Shown here piece by piece: positions 26,575 through 35,280 of a stretch of 64,000 nt of DNA (its first letter is position 1; every line of letters begins with the position of its first letter). A model generated the notes under the pieces. That model searched no databases and had not been told where the DNA came from. It saw only the letters and a program-made list of their open reading frames with translations. A program made the translations under genes and the position numbers. The stretch is taken from positions 51,124-115,123 of the forward strand of contig NZ_JAYXIH010000008.1 of NCBI RefSeq assembly GCF_036016755.1, given 5' to 3'. Source of the DNA: Aurantimonas coralicida_A. GTDB taxonomy: Bacteria > Pseudomonadota > Alphaproteobacteria > Rhizobiales > Rhizobiaceae.

Positions 26575-27417
26575 TCAGCTCAGCGCCAGCACCCGCGACG
26601 GCCCGCCCGAGCCGCCCCGGTGCTTCGGCGCGCCAAGGATGAGAGTGGCGCCGACAGCCGGCATCGCGTCGAGATTGGCGATGCATTCGAGGCCCCAGCG
26701 CCCTTCCGGCAGCCATGCATAATGCACGGCGAAGTCCGGCGACTGGCCGAAATCGAGCGACAGCGTATCCACGGCGATGCCGACGGCGGAGCCTCCGAGC
26801 AGCATTTGCGCCGCCTCGACATGAAACCCGGGAAAATGCATCACGCCCTTGTCGTCGGCGTTGCGGAATTTTTCGCTATCGAGATGTTGCTGCCATCCCG
26901 AGTTCATCGCCACGCAGCAGTTTTCGGGCAGTTCGCCATTGGCGTCGGTCCAGGCCTTGATGTCGTCGGGCGTCACCTGCGCGTCCGCATCGTCCGCCGC
27001 CTTCGCCTTGATGTCGATGACGACCAGGGGCGCCATCAGCTTCTCGACCGGAATTTCGGCGACCGACTGGCCGTCGGCAGAAAAATGCAGTGGCGCGTCG
27101 ACATGCGTGCCGGTGTGCTCGTTCACCCTGAGCTCGAACAGGTTGAACTTGTCCTTTTCGTAGGAGAACTTCTGCTCCATGAAGAATTGCTGCTCGCCGA
27201 AAAAGGTCGGGAAGTCCGGATGGAGCTCATGGGTCAGATCGCTGATCGCCATGTCCGCGAGAGACTTGCCGGCATCGACAGCGGGCTTCGCGGCATCCTG
27301 AGCCAGGGCCGACCCTGCCAGGCCGAGCGTCGCCGCCGCGGCCGCGCCGCCCCCGAGCAGCCGCCGCCGGCTCAGCATCGTCAGCTTCACACCCTCGATC
27401 ACGCATTGGTTGCACAT
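26575..27417 (-). CDS. Tat-exported cyclase-family hydrolase (kynurenine formamidase fold)
   Basis: 280-residue member of the cyclase family (metal-dependent amide or lactone hydrolases related to KynB). The metal-binding motif NEHTGTHVDAPLHF is intact. The N-terminus carries a Cys pair (MCNQCVIEG) and then a twin-arginine signal (SRRRLLGGGAAAAATLG, cleavage near ALAQ), so it is predicted to be folded and then exported. ATG at 27417 follows AGGAGGAAACC, a near-ideal ribosome site. It starts 104 bases after ureB and is coupled to the AhpD-like gene. Substrate unknown; a cyclic amide or formamide is plausible. Confidence 0.82.
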   Translation of the reverse strand: MCNQCVIEGVKLTMLSRRRLLGGGAAAAATLGLAGSALAQDAAKPAVDAGKSLADMAISDLTHELHPDFPTFFGEQQFFMEQKFSYEKDKFNLFELRVNEHTGTHVDAPLHFSADGQSVAEIPVEKLMAPLVVIDIKAKAADDADAQVTPDDIKAWTDANGELPENCCVAMNSGWQQHLDSEKFRNADDKGVMHFPGFHVEAAQMLLGGSAVGIAVDTLSLDFGQSPDFAVHYAWLPEGRWGLECIANLDAMPAVGATLILGAPKHRGGSGGPSRVLALS

Positions 27418-27520
27418 TGGTTTCCTCCTCCTTGCAGAACACACTGGCCTGATCGGATCAGGCACAGGCTGAACAATTGCATCGCGAGGCTGGCGCGACC
27501 GACTTCGGCGCGCGGCCGCC

Positions 27521-27826
27521 TCAGAGCGCGCCCATCACCCTGCCATTGAAGCCATAGACCTTGCGGGCGCCGCCGAGCGGCACCAGCGTCACCTCGCGGG
27601 TCTGCCCCGGCTCGAAGCGCACGGCCGTGCCGGCGGCGATGTCGAGGCGCATGCCGCGCGCCGCCACCCGGTCGAAGGCGAGCGCCGGGTTGGTCTCGGC
27701 GAAGTGGTAGTGGCTGCCGATCTGGATCGGCCGGTCGCCCGTGTTGGCGACCTCGATCGTAACCGGAACCGCCCCCTCGTTGAGGACGATGTCGCCCGCC
27801 GCCGTGATGATTTCGCCAGGGATCAT
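27521..27826 (-). CDS. ureB: Urease beta subunit
   Basis: Structural beta subunit, 101 residues, as usual for bacterial ureases with three separate chains. Recognised by MIPGEIITAAGDIVLNEG, TGDRPIQIGSHYHFAETNPAL, FDRVAARGMRLDIAAGTAVR and ARKVYGFNGRVMG. ATG at 27826 overlaps the stop of a small upstream gene (ATGA), so it is probably translated by coupling to that gene. Confidence 0.95.
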   Translation of the reverse strand: MIPGEIITAAGDIVLNEGAVPVTIEVANTGDRPIQIGSHYHFAETNPALAFDRVAARGMRLDIAAGTAVRFEPGQTREVTLVPLGGARKVYGFNGRVMGAL

Positions 27827-27945
27827 GACCAATGACTCCAGAGCTTGCGGATACCGAGAATGACGAGCACGGCCAGGAGAACCGGGCCGATCGCCATCAG
27901 ATCATACTCCCCGACCGGCTGAGGTGCCCGCATGAATTCCGGCAT
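27823..27945 (-). CDS. 40-residue single-pass membrane protein coupled to ureB
   Basis: A short frame starting ATG at 27945 with GGGGAG 6 bases upstream, ending with a TGA that overlaps the ureB ATG. The product starts MPEFMRAPQPVGEYDLM and then has a hydrophobic helix AIGPVLLAVLVILGIRKLW with a positively charged, Trp-containing C-terminus. The ribosome site, stop/start overlap and clear membrane helix support translation. Function unknown; it may hold urease or the HupE permease at the membrane, or serve only as a translational coupler for ureB. Confidence 0.65.
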   Translation of the reverse strand: MPEFMRAPQPVGEYDLMAIGPVLLAVLVILGIRKLWSHWS

Positions 27946-27988
27946 GACATCTCCCCGCCGCCCGACGCGGCTCGACGGTCGCGGACGA

Positions 27989-28564
27989 TCAGCCGGCCAT
28001 CAGATAGAGGCCGGCGCCGGCGGACAGCGCACCAATCGCCCGCAGGAGGATAGGGTTCGCCGTCCGGACCAGAGCGTTGCCGAGCAACAATCCGCCGCCA
28101 TGCAGCAGTGCCGTCGCCATCGCGAAGCCAAGGCCAAAGACTGCGGCCCCCGATGCGCCGAGTTCAGCACCATGCGCGGCCCCGTGAAACAGCGCGAAAG
28201 CGCCGACGATGGTCGCGGCGAGCGAAACCGGCAGCTTCACCGCCATCGCGATCAGCAGGCCGAGCGCGACGACCGAGGCAAGCACCACCGGTTCGACGAA
28301 GGGCAGCGCAATTCCGGCCACCGCCAGGGCGAAGCCGGCACTCATCACCGTGACGAAGGCGAGTGGCACCGCCCACAACGCACGGCCACCGATCATCGCC
28401 GCCCAGATTCCGACGGCGACCATGACCAGCACATGGTCCCAGCCCATCAGCGGATGGACGAAGCCGGTGAGCAGCGAGCCGTGCTCGGCCGGATTGATGT
28501 GGGCAAAGGCGGGGGCCGTCGCGGCGAAAAGCGTTGCGGCGGTGAGCGAAAGGCGCTTGAGCAT
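27989..28564 (-). CDS. ureJ: HupE/UreJ-family nickel permease
   Basis: 191-residue membrane protein with a signal-like first helix (LKRLSLTAATLFAATAPAFAH) and about six membrane segments. The HupE/UreJ signature is HPLMGWDHVLVMVAVG near the N-terminus, with a second His motif GAFALFHGAAHGAELG. Members transport nickel across the membrane, fitting its place between ureA and ureB. ATG at 28564 follows GAGGGACAATC; longer in-frame starts would bury the signal sequence. Confidence 0.88.
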   Translation of the reverse strand: MLKRLSLTAATLFAATAPAFAHINPAEHGSLLTGFVHPLMGWDHVLVMVAVGIWAAMIGGRALWAVPLAFVTVMSAGFALAVAGIALPFVEPVVLASVVALGLLIAMAVKLPVSLAATIVGAFALFHGAAHGAELGASGAAVFGLGFAMATALLHGGGLLLGNALVRTANPILLRAIGALSAGAGLYLMAG

Positions 28565-28923
28565 GATTGTCCCTCGTTTGGTCGACGGTCGCCCCGAATT
28601 GGGTCGCGTCCCGCCCGGCATTCGGCCGGGTTGCTGTGCGGAGCATGGAAGGCCGGAAAGCAGGTGTCAAAGGGTTTCTCGCCGCCTTTCCCGCCGCGCT
28701 TCAAGGGACCACCGATCGCCGGTCGTTGGAAGGGTTTTGGAAACGATAAACCAAAGCCGGCGCGACAAGCGAGAAACTCTGGCAACCACCTTTCGTTATT
28801 GTCTCGGCAAGCCCGATTTTCGACGCCGCACATTGGCTCTGGAGGATCGAGGCCAGGCCGCTCCGGAGTTTCGACGCGCAACGATCGAAGCCAGACGGCC
28901 GGCAACAGAAGGGAGTCGACTTC
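28565..28923. other. Gene-free region between ureJ and the + gene at 28924
   Basis: No coding sequence recognised. It contains a 6-bp hairpin CCCGGC/GCCGGG (28614-28619, 28625-28630, loop ATTCG) about 50 bases upstream of ureJ; no T-run follows. It should also hold the promoter of the small + strand gene at 28924. Confidence 0.5.
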
Positions 28924-29250
28924 ATGCTGAGATCATTCGTGATCGCGGCGGTACTTCTTGCATGGACCGGATCGGCGGGGTCCGGCGACCCGGTCATGAT
29001 TCGCACCGTGACCATGAATGGAATCGTCGGGACCGCGTACTATTCAACGGTCGAGCAGGGCTATCGCTTCATCGGCGGACCGCCGCGGAACGGCCTCGTT
29101 ACCGCTGATGCGCCGATCGCGGTCTCCTCGCTGGATGAAGCCGAGAATGCGGCCGCGAGCGAGGCTTCGAGCATGACGCTGCCGAAGAAAAGCGCCTCGG
29201 ACCAAGGTCAGGCCGGCGGAAACGACGAGGACGTCCAGCAGGGCAGTTGA
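28924..29250 (+). CDS. Small exported protein of unknown function
   Basis: 108 residues with a signal peptide (LRSFVIAAVLLAWTGSAGSG) and GGGAG before the ATG. After it comes a short beta-rich stretch (TVTMNGIVGTAYYSTVEQGY) and an acidic, Ser/Ala-rich C-terminus. It reads against the urease genes, between ureJ and ureA. Not recognised. Confidence 0.6.
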   Translation: MLRSFVIAAVLLAWTGSAGSGDPVMIRTVTMNGIVGTAYYSTVEQGYRFIGGPPRNGLVTADAPIAVSSLDEAENAAASEASSMTLPKKSASDQGQAGGNDEDVQQGS

Positions 29251-29298
29251 TCGATCGCCTCTATGGGCTGGGCGTTCGGCCGCCCTCCGCGCCGATCC

Positions 29299-29601
29299 TC
29301 AGCGGATCGGCTCGTGAACCGTCACCAGCTTGGTGCCGTCCGGGAACGTCGCCTCGACCTGCACGTCATGGATCATCTCGGCAATGCCCTCCATCACCTG
29401 ATCGCGGGTGATCACATGCGCCCCCGCCTCCATCAGATCCGCCACCGAGCGACCGTCGCGCGCGCCCTCGACGACGAAGTCGCTGATCAGCGCGATCGCC
29501 TCCGGATGGTTCAGCTTGACGCCCCGCTCCAGCCGCTTCCGCGCCACGATGGCGGCCATGGAGATGAGCAGCTTGTCCTTTTCGCGCGGGGTCAGTTGCA
29601 T
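29299..29601 (-). CDS. ureA: Urease gamma subunit
   Basis: 100-residue gamma subunit, the standard length. Begins MQLTPREKDKLLISMAAIVA and contains KLNHPEAIALISDFVVEGAR and the C-terminal VQVEATFPDGTKLVTVHEPI. It follows ureD by 22 bases. Confidence 0.96.
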   Translation of the reverse strand: MQLTPREKDKLLISMAAIVARKRLERGVKLNHPEAIALISDFVVEGARDGRSVADLMEAGAHVITRDQVMEGIAEMIHDVQVEATFPDGTKLVTVHEPIR

Positions 29602-29623
29602 CCGTCCATCCTTCGCCGGTCCG

Positions 29624-30514
29624 TCAGAGCGACCATACAAGCGGCAGCCGCCCGTTCGCCAGAGCCGACAGCAGCGGAACCAACCGCTTGCGCAACAGAA
29701 AGCCCGAAGGCGCCATGATGCGGGCGACGAGCACGCCGCCGACAAGGCTCGCGCCCCCGGCCTCCCCGATAATCGCACGAATGTCGTTAAGACCGCGTTC
29801 GACGCCGGCCCCCTGCGCGACGAAGGTTGCGAAGGCCCGGTTGCCGGCAAGGCTGGCGGCCCGCGCCGTCGCCTCGGCGATCGCACCGTCGAGCCGCAGA
29901 TCGTCGGCGAACACCAGCCGGCCGCCGACGCGCACGCGCCAGCGGTCGCGGAACAGACCGGCCTCGATAGTCTCGCCCATGCGCTCGCGTCCGAGGATCA
30001 CGCTTTCACATAACAGGAAGCGGGAGGATTCGGCCGCCTCAAGATCCAACGAGCGCTGGACCGCGCCGCCGTCATAGAGGATCGTTTCCTGCGGCAGCCA
30101 GTGAAAACCCGCCTCGGGCCCGAGGGCGATGCGCGTCGCGACGGCGGCATGGCCTTCTGCCGCCCGGTAAACGCGTTCACAGGCCTGGGTCGTCACCGTC
30201 AGGCTGGCGCCTTCCGAAACGGCAAAGGTCTGGTCGATGCGATCACCGCCGGTCAGCCCGCCGGACGTGTTGATCAGGATCGCCTCGGCCTCTGGCCGCG
30301 GCAGGCGGGGAAACCGCAGTTTCAGGCATCCGGACTGGTGCAAGCGCTTCAGACGCGTGCGGCCCGTGACGAGCTGGAATTCCGCTGTCGCCGAACCGGC
30401 CGCGCGCTGCATCGGAACGACACGCCCGGCTTCGGCCGGAAGTGACGGCGAGTCGGACGGCCGATTCACGGGCATTTGAGGAAGGTGAACCTGCATAGGC
30501 CGTGCTTGCCGCAT
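29624..30514 (-). CDS. ureD: Urease accessory protein UreD
   Basis: Scaffold protein that binds apo-urease and recruits UreF and UreG, 296 residues. Family marks: RTRLKRLHQSGCLKLRFPR, ILINTSGGLTGGDRI, LTVTTQACERVYRA and FLLCESVILGRERMGE. ATG at 30514 has GGAAG upstream; ATG at 30496 would also work. It is the first urease gene, 19 bases after urtE, so transporter and enzyme can be co-transcribed. Confidence 0.93.
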   Translation of the reverse strand: MRQARPMQVHLPQMPVNRPSDSPSLPAEAGRVVPMQRAAGSATAEFQLVTGRTRLKRLHQSGCLKLRFPRLPRPEAEAILINTSGGLTGGDRIDQTFAVSEGASLTVTTQACERVYRAAEGHAAVATRIALGPEAGFHWLPQETILYDGGAVQRSLDLEAAESSRFLLCESVILGRERMGETIEAGLFRDRWRVRVGGRLVFADDLRLDGAIAEATARAASLAGNRAFATFVAQGAGVERGLNDIRAIIGEAGGASLVGGVLVARIMAPSGFLLRKRLVPLLSALANGRLPLVWSL

Positions 30515-30533
30515 CCTTGCGACTTCCGCCAGT

Positions 30534-31229
30534 TCAAACCGTCAGGTGCTTGCGGACCTCGGGATCGTCGAGACCTTCGGCTGAGCCGTCGAAGACGATC
30601 TCGCCGCGATCCATGATGTAGACTTGGTCGGCGAGCTCGCGGCAGAAATCGAGATACTGCTCGACAAGCAGGATCGCGAGGCCCGACTGGTCCCGCAGAT
30701 AGCGGATCGCCCGACCGATATCCTTGATGATCGACGGCTGGATGCCCTCGGTCGGCTCGTCGAGCACAAGCACCCGGGGCCGGGTCACCAGCGCCCGGCC
30801 GATCGCGAGTTGCTGCTGCTGGCCACCGGACAGATCGCCGCCGCGCCGGCCGAGCATGTCGGCGAGCACCGGGAACAGCTCGAACACATGCTCGGGGATC
30901 GACCGGTCGGCGGATGCCAGCGGCGCGAAGCCGGTTTGGAGATTTTCCCGCACCGTCAGCAGCGGGAAGATCTCGCGACCCTGCGGCACGAAGCCGATTC
31001 CCTTTCGTGCCCGGGCGTAGGGAGCGAACCGGCCGAGATCCTCACCATCGAGGGTAATCGCCCCGGCGCGGATCGGTTGCTGGCCGACGATGGCGCGCAA
31101 CAGGCTGGTCTTGCCGACGCCGTTGCGACCGAGCACGCAAGTGATCTCGCCGGGCTTGGCCGCGAGCGAGACACCGCGCAGGGTCTGGGCGGCACCGTAA
31201 TACAAATCGACATTCGAAACGGTCAGCAT
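30534..31229 (-). CDS. urtE: Urea ABC transporter ATP-binding subunit UrtE
   Basis: LivF-type ATPase, 231 residues. Walker A GRNGVGKTS, family segment GFVPQGREIFPLLTVRENL, signature LSGGQQQQLAIGRAL, Walker B VLVLDEPTEGIQP. The His switch of this group is replaced by LLVEQYLDF, normal for LivF/UrtE. ATG at 31229 gives the usual length; ATG at 31241 adds four residues. It is separated from urtD by about 295 bases that contain a repeat-like sequence, unusual inside a urt operon. Confidence 0.92.
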   Translation of the reverse strand: MLTVSNVDLYYGAAQTLRGVSLAAKPGEITCVLGRNGVGKTSLLRAIVGQQPIRAGAITLDGEDLGRFAPYARARKGIGFVPQGREIFPLLTVRENLQTGFAPLASADRSIPEHVFELFPVLADMLGRRGGDLSGGQQQQLAIGRALVTRPRVLVLDEPTEGIQPSIIKDIGRAIRYLRDQSGLAILLVEQYLDFCRELADQVYIMDRGEIVFDGSAEGLDDPEVRKHLTV

Positions 31230-31269
31230 GGCGCGCACCATGAAGAAACACTGCCCAAGCGTAGGGCAA

Positions 31270-31500
31270 TCGACCGGCGTGTTCGTGGTCGCGAAAGCCC
31301 CTCCCCCGGCTGCTCGCTCCCGCTCGCATCCACCCTCTCCCCAGCAGGGCGAGGAATGGCGCCCTTTTCGTCGCCGCTTGTGGAGAAGGCGCCAGTCGGC
31401 GCAGACCTGTTCTTCTCCCCGACGGGCGTCCGGAGGACGGGCGAGACGCGTGGCTTCCCCTGCTGCCCCGGAGGGGCGGATGAGGGGCCACCCAAACCCG
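31270..31500. repeat. Rhizobial intergenic mosaic-type palindromic repeat (RIME-like)
   Basis: The spacer between urtE and urtD is gene-free and contains GC-rich inverted segments typical of rhizobial intergenic repeats: CCCCTCCCCC near 31300 against GGATGAGGGGCC near 31480, with TTCTTCTCCCCGACGGGCG and CCTCTCCCCAGCAGGGCGAGG between them. Identity with a named family cannot be shown without comparison. Confidence 0.4.
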
Positions 31501-31524
31501 CGAATGCGATCATTTCCGTCATCC

Positions 31525-32382
31525 TCATCGCCCCAGATACACCTCGACCACGCGCGGGTCGGCGGAGACATGATCGAGCGAGCCCTCCGACAGCACAGAG
31601 CCCTCGTGCAGGCAGGTGACCTTGACCCCGAGCGCCCGGACGAAATGCATGTCGTGCTCGACGACGACGACCGAGCGCGTCCGGGCGATCTCCTTGAGCA
31701 GCCGGGCGGTCTCCTCGGTCTCGGCATCGGTCATGCCCGCCACCGGCTCGTCGACCAAAAGAAGCTCCGGGTCCTGGGCAAGCAGCATGCCGATCTCCAG
31801 CCATTGCTTCTGGCCGTGGCTGAGGTCAGCGGCCGGCGTTAGCCGTTTCTCGCCGAGGCGTGTGGTTTCCAGAATCGCATCGATCTTCGCCTGCTCGGCT
31901 TCGTCCTTGCGGTGGAGCAGCGCCGCGAAAATCGAGCGCGAGCCGGCGAGCGACAGGCGGATGTTGTCCTCGACCGAATGCCCCTCGAAGACCGTCGGCT
32001 TCTGGAACTTGCGGCCGATCCCCCTGTTGGCGATCGCCGCCTCGTCCTCCTTTGTCAGATCGACATCGCCGTCGAAATAGACCTCACCCTCGTCCGGCCG
32101 GGTCTTGCCGGTGACGATATCCATCATCGTGGTCTTGCCGGCGCCGTTTGGCCCGATGATCGCCCGCATCTCGCCCTTCGCCACGACCAGCGAGAGGTTG
32201 TTGATCGCCTTGAAGCCGTCGAAGCTCTTGGCGACGCCGTTGAGGTAGAGCAGCGTGTCCTTGCGTTTGCTTCCCGCCGCCTGCTCGGCGAGCAGAGCCG
32301 CGCGCTGCGTCGCGTAAGGGTGCGGCGAAACTGCCGGCTGAGAGGGAAGGGTCGGTTCGCTAGCGGGGTTCATGTCGCTCAT
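31525..32382 (-). CDS. urtD: Urea ABC transporter ATP-binding subunit UrtD
   Basis: LivG-type ATPase, 285 residues. Walker A GPNGAGKTT, FQKPTVFEGHSVEDNI, signature LSHGQKQWLEIGMLL (LSHGQ typical for UrtD), Walker B LLLVDEPVAGMT and H-loop VVEHDMHF. It has an N-terminal extension of about 45 residues before the first strand. Start at 32382 has GGAG upstream and lies 4 bases after the urtC stop. Confidence 0.93.
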   Translation of the reverse strand: MSDMNPASEPTLPSQPAVSPHPYATQRAALLAEQAAGSKRKDTLLYLNGVAKSFDGFKAINNLSLVVAKGEMRAIIGPNGAGKTTMMDIVTGKTRPDEGEVYFDGDVDLTKEDEAAIANRGIGRKFQKPTVFEGHSVEDNIRLSLAGSRSIFAALLHRKDEAEQAKIDAILETTRLGEKRLTPAADLSHGQKQWLEIGMLLAQDPELLLVDEPVAGMTDAETEETARLLKEIARTRSVVVVEHDMHFVRALGVKVTCLHEGSVLSEGSLDHVSADPRVVEVYLGR

Positions 32383-32386
32383 CGCC

Positions 32387-33553
32387 CTACTCCGCCGGGT
32401 TCGGGACGGCGTGCGCGTCGTCCGTCGTCGCCGCCTCCCCCTTCTCGGCCTCGGCCGAGGCGCGGCGATCGCGCCACGACCGCCAGCCATGATCGAACGT
32501 GCCGACGATGCCCTTCGGCAGGAACAGCGTCACGAAGACGAACAGGCCGCCGAGCACGAACAGCCAGGATTCCGGAGCGATCGCCGTAAACGTGCTCTTG
32601 CCGAAATTGACCAGCAGCGCCCCGACGACCGGGCCGAGCAGCATGCCGCGCCCGCCGACCGCCGCCCAGACGACGATCTCGATGGAATTGACCGGGGCGA
32701 ACTCGCCCGGATTGATGATACCGACCTGCGGCACGTAGAGCGCTCCGGCAATGCCGGCCATCACCGCCGAGACGGTAAAGGCGAACAACTTCACATGCTC
32801 CGGCCGCCAGCCGATGAAGCGGGTGCGGCTTTCCGCATCGCGCACCGCGACCATCAGCTTGCCGAGCTGCGAGCGGGTGATCCAGCCGACGAGGAGAACG
32901 CCGAGCGCAAGCGCGACGCAGCTCGCCGCGAACAGTCCGGCCCGGGTAGACGCCGCCTGCAGCGGAAAGCCGAGCAGTTCCTTGAAGTCGGTCAGACCGT
33001 TATTTCCGCCGAACCCCATGTCGTTGCGGAAAAAAGCCAGCAGCAGCGCGTAGGTCATCGCCTGGGTGATGATCGAGAGATACACTCCGGTCACGCGGCT
33101 GCGGAAGGCGAAATAGCCGAACACAAAGGCGAGCAGGCCGGGCGCGACGACGATCATGATCGCCGCGAACCAGAACTGGTCGAAGCCGGTCCAGTACCAG
33201 GGCAGTTCCTGCCAATTGAGGAACACCATGAAGTCGGGCAGCACCGGATCGCCATAGACGCCGCGCGGGCCGATCTGGCGCATCAGATACATGCCCATGG
33301 CGTAGCCGCCGAGGGCGAAGAACGCCCCGTGGCCCAGCGACAGGATGCCGACATAGCCCCAGACCAGATCGAGGGCGAGCGCCAAAAGCGCGTAGCAGAC
33401 ATATTTGCCGAACAGCGGCACCAGATAGGGCGGCACATGCAGCGGGTGGCTCGCCGGCAGCCACAGGCTCGCCATCGGCACGAGCACGGCGGCGGCCAGA
33501 AGCGCTGCAACGAGAATGAAGACCCTTGGGCCGAGAAAGCGCGCGAGGATCAT
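32387..33553 (-). CDS. urtC: Urea ABC transporter permease UrtC
   Basis: LivM-type permease of 388 residues with about ten membrane segments, including LDLVWGYVGILSLGHGAFFALGG and VSAVMAGIAGALYVP. It ends with a charged cytoplasmic tail (FDHGWRSWRDRRASAEAEK). The ATG overlaps the urtB stop by 4 bases. Confidence 0.93.
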   Translation of the reverse strand: MILARFLGPRVFILVAALLAAAVLVPMASLWLPASHPLHVPPYLVPLFGKYVCYALLALALDLVWGYVGILSLGHGAFFALGGYAMGMYLMRQIGPRGVYGDPVLPDFMVFLNWQELPWYWTGFDQFWFAAIMIVVAPGLLAFVFGYFAFRSRVTGVYLSIITQAMTYALLLAFFRNDMGFGGNNGLTDFKELLGFPLQAASTRAGLFAASCVALALGVLLVGWITRSQLGKLMVAVRDAESRTRFIGWRPEHVKLFAFTVSAVMAGIAGALYVPQVGIINPGEFAPVNSIEIVVWAAVGGRGMLLGPVVGALLVNFGKSTFTAIAPESWLFVLGGLFVFVTLFLPKGIVGTFDHGWRSWRDRRASAEAEKGEAATTDDAHAVPNPAE

Positions 33554-35178
33554 GCGTCGACGAACCTTCCCTTTTGGGCGAACAGGCCGCGCGGCCGTTT
33601 CTGGATGAACAGGATGACGAGCACCAAGACGACGATCTTGCCGAGCACCGCGCCGGCATAGGGCTCAAGGAACTTGTTGAGGATGCCAAGGCTCATCGCG
33701 CCGACCAGCGTGCCCCACAGACTGCCAACCCCGCCGAAGACGACGACCATGAAACTGTCGATGATGTAGCCTTGGCCGAGACTGGGCGAGACGTTGTCGA
33801 TCTGGCTGAGCGCGACGCCGGCAATCCCGGCGACGCCTGAGCCGAGCGCGAAGGTCATCGCGTCGACCCAACGCGTGCGGATGCCCATGGCCGACGCCAT
33901 CTTCCGGTTCTGCGTCACCGCCCGCATCTGCAGGCCGAGCGCCGTGCGGTTAAGCACCAGAAGCAGCCCGGCGAAAACGACCAGGGAGAAAACGATGATC
34001 CACAGCCGGTTCCACGTCACCGACATCAGGCCGATGTCGAAAGCGCCGGACATCCAGTCGGGATTGCCGACCTCGCGATTGCTCGGGCCGAAGATCGTAC
34101 GGACCGCCTGTTGCAGCATCAGCGACACGCCGAAGGTTGCGAGCAGGGTCTCCAGCGGCCGGCCGTAGAGAAAGCGGATGATGCCGCGCTCCATGACGAG
34201 ACCGACGAAACCCGAAACGAGGAAGGCGAGCGGCAGGGCGATCGCCAGCGACCAGGGGAACAGCCAGGGCGCGTCGACCCGGATGACCTCCTGCACGACG
34301 AAGGTCGTGTAGGCGCCGAGCATCACCATTTCGCCATGCGCCATGTTAATCACACCCATCACGCCGAAGGTGATGGCGAGGCCGATCGCGGCGAGCAACA
34401 GGACCGAGCCCAGCGACAATCCGTACCAGATGTTCTGCATCTGATTCCAGAAGGCGATGTTGCTCTCGATTCCCGCGACCGCCGCTTCGGCGGCTTGCCG
34501 CGCCGCCGGATCGGCGGTCGCGGCGGCGAAACGCATGAGCATCGTCAGGGATTCCCGGTCGCCGCGCGCTTCGAGGATTGCGGCGGCCTCCGCCTTGGCG
34601 GCGGCGGGCCGGTCGGAGGCAAGGATTGCCGAAGCACGGGCTTCTTCCATTCGTGCCTTGACCGCCGGGTCGGTTTCCTCAGCGAGGGCCGCCTCGATCG
34701 GCTCCACCATGTCGGGATCGGCATCCGAAAACAGCGTCGATGCGGCCCTCAGCCGCACGTTCGGGTCGGCGGCGCGAAGCGTCAAACTGCCGAGCGCGCC
34801 GGTGATGGCGTTGCGGATCGAATTCTTGATGCGGACCTTGGTCAGATCACCGGATGGAGCGGTTCCGGCCTCCTTGCCGGTCAGCGGATCGCGCAGCGTG
34901 ACCGCGTCGCCCTTGCCGGTCACGATGAACACTGCTTCGTCGGATTCGCGCCAGTAGAGGTCGCCGGCCGACAGCGCGCGCAATGCCCGGGCAACTTCCG
35001 GTTCGCCGGTGGCGGCCAGTTCGGCGATCACCGCCTCGGTGTCGTCGAAGCTCTGCTTGCCGCCGAATTTCTGGATGATCGCCGCCGGATCGACGTCCTG
35101 GGCCATGGCGGCAACCGGGATGAGCGCGCCACCGAAGGCTAGGAAGCCGACGAGGTACCAGCGCAGAAGATCGTTCAT
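33550..35178 (-). CDS. urtB: Urea ABC transporter permease UrtB
   Basis: LivH-type permease, 542 residues. UrtB proteins carry a long periplasmic N-terminus; here a signal sequence (LVGFLAFGGALIPVAAMAQD) and about 220 residues with repeat-like helices (VRLRAASTLFSDADPD, VKARMEEARASAILAS) precede the membrane domain that starts IWYGLSLGSVLLLAAIGLAI. INMAHGEMVMLGAYTTF and FGGVGSLWGTLVGAM are family motifs. It is 102 bases after urtA. Confidence 0.93.
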   Translation of the reverse strand: MNDLLRWYLVGFLAFGGALIPVAAMAQDVDPAAIIQKFGGKQSFDDTEAVIAELAATGEPEVARALRALSAGDLYWRESDEAVFIVTGKGDAVTLRDPLTGKEAGTAPSGDLTKVRIKNSIRNAITGALGSLTLRAADPNVRLRAASTLFSDADPDMVEPIEAALAEETDPAVKARMEEARASAILASDRPAAAKAEAAAILEARGDRESLTMLMRFAAATADPAARQAAEAAVAGIESNIAFWNQMQNIWYGLSLGSVLLLAAIGLAITFGVMGVINMAHGEMVMLGAYTTFVVQEVIRVDAPWLFPWSLAIALPLAFLVSGFVGLVMERGIIRFLYGRPLETLLATFGVSLMLQQAVRTIFGPSNREVGNPDWMSGAFDIGLMSVTWNRLWIIVFSLVVFAGLLLVLNRTALGLQMRAVTQNRKMASAMGIRTRWVDAMTFALGSGVAGIAGVALSQIDNVSPSLGQGYIIDSFMVVVFGGVGSLWGTLVGAMSLGILNKFLEPYAGAVLGKIVVLVLVILFIQKRPRGLFAQKGRFVDA

Positions 35179-35280
35179 GGAGCGTCCTGATCGGGATGGA
35201 AGGTCGCGGGACGGCCGGCATGGCCGCCCCCGCTCGGTCGCGCCTTGGGAGGAAGGCGGACGTCTAGGAGGCGCGGAACC

